64,000 bases of DNA from an uncultured Clostridium sp. (GTDB lineage Bacteria; Bacillota; Clostridia; TANB77; CAG-508): contig CANPDB010000006.1 of assembly GCA_947572725.1 (NCBI GenBank), positions 1-64,000 of the forward strand, given 5' to 3'. The notes below the pieces were generated by a model. It was given only the letters and a program-made list of their open reading frames with translations, was not told where the DNA came from and ran no database searches. Shown here piece after piece: positions 58,683-64,000 of this stretch; positions within the stretch are counted from its first letter, which is position 1, and every line of letters starts with the position of its first letter. The position numbers were made by a program, and so were the translations under genes.

Positions 58683-59141
58683 TCATATTATATCATTATT
58701 ATTTAAATATACTTCTGATGCCAAAGGATTTAAGAAATATATTAATGTATTTTCAGTTTTGAATTCTACTGCATCCCATTCTGGTCTGGTAGTATAAGTA
58801 AATCTATTGTCTTTACCTACTCTTTCCATTAAAATGTTTCTATCTTTAACAACAAAGTCTGCTGCCGCTTCCCAATTTAATCTACTTTCATCATAATATC
58901 TAACTTTAAATAAACTTAATTTACCATATTGAGTTTCTATTGGTGTATTTAATAAATAAATGTTACCTCTCTCTGTTTCTTTTATCAATTTGCTTAACTT
59001 TCCTGCCTCTCCGTCTAATTGTTTTCTATGTTCTTCACTCTTAGGAAATATATCTATAAAGTCTATTGCTCCTATTCCTTCGATTTCATATAAATCATTT
59101 TTTATTCTATCTAAGTTATATTTTACAATTTCTTCAATCAT
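58683..59141 (-). CDS. Hypothetical protein, unknown family
   Basis: The 152-residue acidic soluble protein (MIEEIVKYNLDRIKNDLYEIEGIGAIDFIDIFPKSEE..., later NWEAAADFVV and TTRPEWDAVEF). Start ATG 59141 has GGAGG upstream. The first 20 residues resemble the start of the broken gene at 63576-63976, suggesting a shared leading helix. It follows the gene at 59161 by 19 nt. No function assigned. Confidence 0.6.
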   Translation of the reverse strand: MIEEIVKYNLDRIKNDLYEIEGIGAIDFIDIFPKSEEHRKQLDGEAGKLSKLIKETERGNIYLLNTPIETQYGKLSLFKVRYYDESRLNWEAAADFVVKDRNILMERVGKDNRFTYTTRPEWDAVEFKTENTLIYFLNPLASEVYLNNNDII

Positions 59142-59160
59142 AGATTCCTCCAATTAATAA

Positions 59161-60090
59161 TCAATTCTTTATTCCTATATTAAAAATATCAAATTTATAA
59201 TGTTTTAAAACTTCTTGTGTATTAGTATTTTTTATAAATTCTACTATTAAATTATTATATTCCCTTAAACACTCTATTTTTTTATCTACATCAAATTCTA
59301 AAACCTCTTTGCCATACTTATCATCTAAAGTTGTGATATAAGCATTGTCCGAGTTTACTCTTGTATTATAATGCTTGATTTTTAAACCTTTTTCTATATA
59401 CAATCCTCTATGTTTATATTCATTAACAATATTTGATATGTTATTATCATTTAAAAAATCTGCTAAATCATCTATTCTAGCTCTAAATTGCTTTATCTTT
59501 TCAATATCTAACCCATTTATATCTGTTTTATTAATAATATTATTCCAATATTTATTAAATCTGTTTCTATCGTCAATTCCTTTTATGTATTCTTTAAATG
59601 AATTAAACCCTTTATTATAATTAATGATTATTCCTAATATTTTATATAGTTTATCAATTAAATGTCTATAAGCAACACTTGAATTAAGAAAGTATGTTGT
59701 TCTTAAATAATGCATTCCAACATATGAATTAGTATTATTCCAGTTAATATCTGCGTCACTTTGTATTATTGGTATACTTTTTATTAAATTAACTCTAGCA
59801 ATTTGGTATTGAAAATTGAAGTCATCATATAAAATATTAAGACAACTATCTTGAAACTCTATTGGACTAAATATTAATTCTACATCTTCTATATTTAATA
59901 ATTTATCATAACTTTTATTATCATATTCTTTCTCTTTATATATAATAATTGCATCTTTTGGTAACCCACAATAAAATGTATCTTTTGATCTGTCATTTAA
60001 GTTTAGTTCACTATTTAACTCATTATATAATTCCTCTAATTTATAAATTTTGTTTTCATATTTAATTTTTAAATATGTTTCAGCTAACAT
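59161..60090 (-). CDS. Hypothetical protein, unknown family
   Basis: The 309-residue, mostly helical, charged protein (LAETYLKIKYENKIYKLEELYNELNSELNLNDRS..., RHLIDKLYKILGIIINYNKGFNSFKEYIKG, FRARIDDLADFLNDNNISNIVNEYKHRGLYIEKGLKIKHYNT). No membrane segment. The ribosome site is GGAGG. The histidine-rich middle part recalls Cthe-2314-like HEPN proteins, but I cannot confirm it. It is upstream of, and probably co-transcribed with, the 152-residue gene. Confidence 0.55.
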   Translation of the reverse strand: MLAETYLKIKYENKIYKLEELYNELNSELNLNDRSKDTFYCGLPKDAIIIYKEKEYDNKSYDKLLNIEDVELIFSPIEFQDSCLNILYDDFNFQYQIARVNLIKSIPIIQSDADINWNNTNSYVGMHYLRTTYFLNSSVAYRHLIDKLYKILGIIINYNKGFNSFKEYIKGIDDRNRFNKYWNNIINKTDINGLDIEKIKQFRARIDDLADFLNDNNISNIVNEYKHRGLYIEKGLKIKHYNTRVNSDNAYITTLDDKYGKEVLEFDVDKKIECLREYNNLIVEFIKNTNTQEVLKHYKFDIFNIGIKN

Positions 60091-60118
60091 ATATTTCCTC
60101 CATTTTATAATGCGAATT

Positions 60119-60724
60119 TTACTTTATTTTTATATTATTTACTATAAATTCTATAACACTGTCTTTATTATTTGTTCCTCTATTCTTTAATTTCTCTTTT
60201 TCAGTAAGTTCTAGCCAATATTTATTATTTTCTGGCATAACTGATATTGAATCTAATGGATATCCTGGATTCCTTTTCTCACATGGTTTGTCGACAAGAT
60301 AAAAATCGCTTTTACTCCAGCTATATTCTTTTGTTCCTTTTTCATTATATATTACCATTCCATATACCCATTTAGCTATTAATTTGTTGCCATACTGTTT
60401 TACTAAATTTGTATAATATTCTATCATTTCATCATCTGTTAATTCTTTTCCATTTACTCTTCTAACATGTGTTCCTGGTTGCTTTTCTTCTGGTATTCCT
60501 TCTATAAATAAACAATTATCCATTCCTATAGTTGGCATTTTAGTTGCATCATAATATGCTTTTGCTTTTATATATGCATTTTCAGTTGCGTTTTTTCCGC
60601 TTTCTTCTATATCTAATTCAAAACCTAAATCATTTATTGTTATTAATTCTATTCCTCTTTCTTCTAATGCTTTTTTATATTTTCTCACTTTTGCTGGATT
60701 TGTTGTTGCAAATAATACTTTCAT
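60119..60724 (-). CDS. RdgB/HAM1-like non-canonical purine NTP pyrophosphatase
   Basis: The 201-residue product begins KVLFATTNPAKVRKYKKALEERGIEL, matching the TxNxxK substrate motif, and has ESGKNATENAYIKAKAYYDAT and MPTIGMDNCLFIEGIPE. The usual second motif (SGL) is changed to DNC, so substrate choice may differ from canonical RdgB. It overlaps no gene but lies 3 nt from the Nudix gene. Confidence 0.8.
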   Translation of the reverse strand: MKVLFATTNPAKVRKYKKALEERGIELITINDLGFELDIEESGKNATENAYIKAKAYYDATKMPTIGMDNCLFIEGIPEEKQPGTHVRRVNGKELTDDEMIEYYTNLVKQYGNKLIAKWVYGMVIYNEKGTKEYSWSKSDFYLVDKPCEKRNPGYPLDSISVMPENNKYWLELTEKEKLKNRGTNNKDSVIEFIVNNIKIK

Positions 60725-60727
60725 TTT

Positions 60728-61270
60728 TTATGTCCTTTCTAACCATTCATAGTATTTTATTAAATATTCCCAACACCCTTTTTTATCTGTTATTCCATTA
60801 TAATTGTCTTTAATCTTTTCTATAATTTCATTTTTATCTATCCATTTTACTTCTGAAACTTCTTCTTCTTGTAATTTTAATTTAGTTTCATCTATATCTT
60901 TATTTGCTATGTAATATTCATTAAAATGATTGTTAACAATGTCTCCTTTTACATTACTTGAGCGTGATGAACCTAAAAATGTGATTTCGTTTTTATTTAA
61001 TTCTATCCCTAATTCTTCCTTTGTTTCTCTTATAATAGTTTGAAATCCAAATTCTCCTGTTAATACATGTCCTCCTGCTGTTACATCCCACATATTAGGC
61101 CATAATTTCTTGTTTGGACTTCTTCTTTGTAATAATACTTGATCCTTTGAGTTTATTATAAATACTACTACTGCTTTGTGCCATAATCCTTCTTTATGAC
61201 ATTTTTCTCTACTTTCAACTTTTCCTGTGTAATTTCCTTCTTCATTTAATACATCAAAATATTCTTCCAT
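60728..61270 (-). CDS. Nudix hydrolase, isopentenyl-diphosphate isomerase-like
   Basis: The 180-residue product has FDVLNEEGNYTGKVESREKCHKEGLWHKAVVVFI and the Nudix box GGHVLTGEFGFQTIIRETKEELGI. This subgroup resembles IDI type 1 and YfcD-like hydrolases. It probably cleans damaged nucleotides together with the adjacent RdgB-like protein. Confidence 0.87.
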   Translation of the reverse strand: MEEYFDVLNEEGNYTGKVESREKCHKEGLWHKAVVVFIINSKDQVLLQRRSPNKKLWPNMWDVTAGGHVLTGEFGFQTIIRETKEELGIELNKNEITFLGSSRSSNVKGDIVNNHFNEYYIANKDIDETKLKLQEEEVSEVKWIDKNEIIEKIKDNYNGITDKKGCWEYLIKYYEWLERT

Positions 61271-61284
61271 TTTCTTACTTCCTT

Positions 61285-61559
61285 TCAGTTTTCTTTATTA
61301 ATCTTTTCTATTTCTGCTATTACATTTTTTACTTTCTGATTAAAATTTTCACAGCTACCTATAATTATTCTATTAGAATGATTTTTATATGCCTCTATTA
61401 GTTTATCATCAGTTTGTATTGTGTTCATTGCTTCGTCTCTTCTTGCTTTATTATTTGCAGATGTATATAACTCAGGGAATTTCTTTGCTACTGCTTCTAA
61501 ATGTATAATTCCACTATAGCTATTTAATATATCTTCATATGTAGTGTCAAATCATTCAT
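61285..61559 (-). pseudogene. Frameshifted hypothetical gene
   Basis: The stretch 61271-61585 holds a frame of about 88 codons (EDILNSYSGIIHLEAVAKKFPELYTSANNKARRDEAMNTIQTDDKLIEAYKNHSNRIIIGSCENFNQKVKNVI) ending TGA at 61285. Its natural ATG (61559) is one base out of phase: ATG AAT GAT TTG would need one more T. This is a T-run indel and does not fit the CGGN pattern. Unknown family. Confidence 0.6.
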
Positions 61560-61585
61560 TAAATTAATACTCCTATCCTATAAAT

Positions 61586-62080
61586 TTAATATTGTATAAC
61601 TTTTTTCAGATTATCTAACCATTCAAATCCTTCATTATCTAAATCTTGTAGTTCTTCTATTTTAAAATATTTTACTTCTTCTAGTTCCTCTTCTTGTAAT
61701 TTACATTCATTTATATCAACATCTTGTATAACATAATACACTGTAAAATGTGTTTTTTCATCTGTATCAGTACTTAGAAATTTTAAATCTTTTTTGTTTA
61801 GAGTAATTCCAATCTCCTCTGCGGTTTCGCGAATACCTGCTTCAAGCGTTGTTTCATCGAAATCTATTTTTCCTCCACAAATCCCCCATTTATTTGGATT
61901 AGCTCTTTTAAATCTACTACGCTTTTGAAGTAAAATTTCCTTATTGCTGTTCATTATAACTACTCCTACAACAGCTATGTAATGTCCTTCAGGTATGTTA
62001 TTTGGATTACGAGCTTCAATATGTGTTATGATTTTACCTGTTTTGTTTCCGTTTATATCAACTAATTCGTGTTTTTCCAT
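61586..62080 (-). CDS. Nudix hydrolase
   Basis: The 164-residue product has LVDINGNKTGKIITHIEARNPNNIPEGHYIAVVGVVIMN and a full Nudix box GGKIDFDETTLEAGIRETAEEIGI. Paralog of the gene at 60728 in general plan but clearly diverged. Substrate unknown. Confidence 0.87.
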   Translation of the reverse strand: MEKHELVDINGNKTGKIITHIEARNPNNIPEGHYIAVVGVVIMNSNKEILLQKRSRFKRANPNKWGICGGKIDFDETTLEAGIRETAEEIGITLNKKDLKFLSTDTDEKTHFTVYYVIQDVDINECKLQEEELEEVKYFKIEELQDLDNEGFEWLDNLKKVIQY

Positions 62081-62104
62081 AATCCACCTCCATTATATTT
62101 TAAA

Positions 62105-62926
62105 TTATACTACTAAAGGTTCTAATTGTTTTACAAAATCTATTATTGTATCTAGAACATTATTGATTTCTTCTCCTAGCCAATTGTATCTACTATTTTG
62201 AACATTTTTTAAAAAGTTAGCATTCTTAAATATTTTGCTTAATTCATTTGCTATTTCAGATGTAGTATTAATTTTTAAATCACTATTAATACAATATATA
62301 TTAATTAACTTAATTAGCCATACCTTGTCCATATTTCCTTCGGTTATAAGATAATAAAAATCATATATATCTTTGTATCTTGTTGTTCTAATACCATGTT
62401 TTAACATGGATAAGAGCTTTTCAACAAAAATTTGCTCTTTAGTATTTATTAATAATGTCATACTGTTATTAAATACTTCAAAGTTAAACATATATTCTTC
62501 TTGTTCTATATCTAAATTGTTATGTACTCCAACATCAATTTTAGTTTCTATTTGATTTCCAAATGAATCTTTTAAAACAATATTAACTCTTTTTCCATGA
62601 TAATCTTGATGCTTTAAAGGTTTTATTTTTTTATTAACTATTATCTTTATTCCATCATCAATTTGATTTAATTTATCAAACAATAACAATATACTTTTAT
62701 CTTCTAAAGAATATCTAATTAGGTCTATATCAATATCTACAGTTGCTCGTCTTTTGTCATTAGTTATATTAAACATAACTACTCCACCTTTGACTGTAAT
62801 ATTGTTTCTATAATTAGATTTGGCAATTTTGCTTAATATTATATCTTGTGCAACTTTTGATGTTGCATAAGCATCTTCATATCCTTTTTCTAAATAAAAG
62901 TCTATGCTTTCTAATAAATTTATCAC
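62105..62926 (-). CDS. AbiEii-family nucleotidyltransferase toxin
   Basis: The 273-residue product has the AbiEii/AbiGii pattern: AQDIILSKIAKSNYRNNITVKGGVVMFNITNDKRRATVDIDIDLIRYS (GG, R-T-DID catalytic acids) and later KEQIFVEKLLSMLKHGIRTTRYKDIYDFYYL. Type IV system toxin that modifies tRNA or nucleotides; used in phage abortive infection. The start overlaps the antitoxin stop by one base. Confidence 0.88.
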   Translation of the reverse strand: MINLLESIDFYLEKGYEDAYATSKVAQDIILSKIAKSNYRNNITVKGGVVMFNITNDKRRATVDIDIDLIRYSLEDKSILLLFDKLNQIDDGIKIIVNKKIKPLKHQDYHGKRVNIVLKDSFGNQIETKIDVGVHNNLDIEQEEYMFNFEVFNNSMTLLINTKEQIFVEKLLSMLKHGIRTTRYKDIYDFYYLITEGNMDKVWLIKLINIYCINSDLKINTTSEIANELSKIFKNANFLKNVQNSRYNWLGEEINNVLDTIIDFVKQLEPLVV

Positions 62927-63468
62927 TAAAAGACCTCCCTATGTATAATTTCAAAAATGTTTTTTCCATTAGCAAAACATTCTAAATAATCTGCAAGTAA
63001 ACTCATATCTATTTCATCTGCAATTTCTCTGTAATTACTTATTATTTCCTTGTAATAATCAAAAGCAAAAGTATTCTTATTTCTTATTAATTCAATTAAC
63101 ATTCTCTCTTTGTTATAAATATTTATTTGAATGTTATTATAATTTACTTGACTTTTTCCAATTTTAAAAAGATGGTTTGCCATAAATATTTGTTCAACTT
63201 TTTCATTTTTTATTTTACTAACATTGTTCGGAGTTGCAAGGAAATATTTATTAGGTATAACATCTGTTAATCCTAAATAAAAAAATGCACTTTCCAATGT
63301 AAAAATAGTGTTAGCATACTTCTTTATAATATATTCCAAATGATTGTATTTTTCCGTATCAGAATATAAACCTTTCTCGATTTTGTATAATTCTTTATTT
63401 TCAACTTTTTTACTTATATTATAATTATCTAATCCTTTATCTTTTAATTCTCCGTATTTATATATCAT
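62926..63468 (-). CDS. AbiEi-family antitoxin / autorepressor
   Basis: The 180-residue protein has an N-terminal winged-helix region (ELKDKGLDNYNISKKVENKELYKIEKGLY) and the AbiEi C-terminal part (HLEYIIKKYANTIFTLESAFFYLGLTDVIPNKYFLATP, YNKERMLIELIRNKNTFAFDYYKEIISNYR). It should repress its own operon through the palindrome at 63488-63541. Confidence 0.85.
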   Translation of the reverse strand: MIYKYGELKDKGLDNYNISKKVENKELYKIEKGLYSDTEKYNHLEYIIKKYANTIFTLESAFFYLGLTDVIPNKYFLATPNNVSKIKNEKVEQIFMANHLFKIGKSQVNYNNIQINIYNKERMLIELIRNKNTFAFDYYKEIISNYREIADEIDMSLLADYLECFANGKNIFEIIHREVF

Positions 63469-63486
63469 ATTTTTCGCCTCAAGTAT

Positions 63487-63541
63487 ATTTTAGACTAAAT
63501 CTAGGTAAATGTCAACGTTTTTACCTAGATTTAGTCTAAAA
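63487..63541 (-). promoter_or_regulatory. AbiE promoter inside a 22-bp inverted repeat operator
   Basis: Perfect 22-nt arms (63488-63509 and 63520-63541, TTTTAGACTAAATCTAGG...) flank a 10-nt centre. The minus-strand promoter has TTGACA in the centre (63510-63515) and TAAAAT at the far end (63487-63492), spaced 17 nt, so one arm is the promoter spacer. Binding of AbiEi here would block RNA polymerase. Confidence 0.85.
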
Positions 63542-63575
63542 TTGATTTTTATTAATATCAAATCTGATACTTTTA

Positions 63576-63976
63576 CTATATAAATGATTCAAATATATTT
63601 AAATTATATTTTTCTAAAATTTTATTTCTGCCTATTTCCTCTAAAACAGTACAAAGACCATTTAAAAATCCATTATTCATAATCATTTCATAAGTATATC
63701 TCCATTTGATAAACTCACTATCTACTCCTTCTATCTCTATATTAAAATTGTAATTATTTAATCTGTATTTCAGTTTATCTGAAATATTAGCTTCTATAAT
63801 TAGTTTCCTTATACACTTCTATATTCATTAATACATTTCTTATCAATTTCATTTCTTTGAAGTTCAGTTATCACAATATTTTCATATATCTAAAAAACAG
63901 TAGTTTGTAAATCTTTAATTTCTAACAAGTCTTTTTCTATTCTGTTCAAATTTTTATTTATTATTTCTTCTAACAT
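63576..63976 (-). pseudogene. Broken hypothetical gene with a TAG and a frameshift
   Basis: ATG 63976 (GGAGG upstream) reads LEEIINKNLNRIEKDLLEIKD...TTVF, then TAG, and continues in frame (IYENIVITELQRNEIDKKCINEY) to further stops. The last third (LIIEANISDKLKYRLNNYNF...ILEKYNLNIFESFI) is intact in another frame, ending at 63576. Its start resembles the gene at 58683-59141. It fills the gap between abiEi and the window end. Confidence 0.6.
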
Positions 63977-64000
63977 TTTGTTCCTCCATAGTTCATAAAT

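Noticed and set aside
61285..61559. Ninth CGGN recoding site
   Set aside because: The break needs an added T in a T-run; there is no CGG at the site.

Overview
The window reads as chromosome of a low-GC, spore-forming member of the Clostridia, probably an uncultured gut lineage. I infer this from the AT-rich codon use, strong Shine-Dalgarno sites, a sigma-K gene, a hrcA-grpE-dnaK-dnaJ heat-shock cluster with a CIRCE operator, and Firmicute genes such as dapB, cmk, typA, murI, rlmN, trmR and a U32/TrhP gene. Most genes lie on the minus strand. No rRNA, tRNA, CRISPR array or intact transposase was seen.

The outstanding signal is a recurrent +1 frameshift. Eight otherwise intact, mostly conserved genes (a DUF4143 ATPase, sigK, cmk, dapB, an anchored esterase, dnaJ, a BceB-type permease and an ABC ATPase) are each split by one extra C. 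The C always sits directly before an in-phase glycine codon, so the zero frame shows CGG followed by A (seven times) or T (once). Dropping the C restores a full-length protein with glycine at the site, six times at a recognisably conserved glycine. In the other native genes I found no in-frame CGG at all. This looks like lineage-wide recoding: CGGN read as one glycine, or +1 frameshifting at an unassigned CGG. Five accessory genes with different codon use do carry in-frame CGG as arginine (nine codons) and are the natural counter-test.

Layout. 1-16 kb: DUF4143 ATPase, AIM24 protein, sigK, DUF368 lipid-carrier flippase, U32/TrhP and TrmR (wobble uridine modification) split by an imported RelA/SpoT-like gene, typA, a tiny membrane peptide, plsC, cmk, a P-loop/Asp23 fusion, dapB, an acetyltransferase, rlmN. 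16-19 kb: acetyltransferase/DUF6320/esterase trio. 19-26 kb: heat-shock cluster with MazG-like and CYTH genes inside it. 26-32 kb: dps, murI, membrane proteins, a flavodoxin-like reductase, and several imported single-gene units with their own promoters and terminators. 32-44 kb: two ABC exporters, a YxeA protein, HepT/MntA, an Xre membrane regulator, a RhuM-Fic protein, a ferredoxin and a BceRS-like two-component system. 44-54 kb: ECF sigma factor with a membrane beta-propeller partner, a 3.1-kb insert bounded by a duplicated permease tail, and a TetR-controlled ABC-2 exporter. 54-64 kb: nitronate monooxygenase, SdpRI-like pair, threonine-aldolase-like enzyme, then a decaying accessory region with Nudix/RdgB genes, several pseudogenes and an AbiE toxin-antitoxin pair.

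A second genome-wide feature is a family of intergenic elements about 70-260 bp long. They have terminal inverted repeats, conserved motifs (AATAGCGCGAAG on the left, GGGAGCGAGTA on the right) and long stems whose sequence differs between copies while pairing is kept, so they are either structured RNAs or palindromic MITEs.
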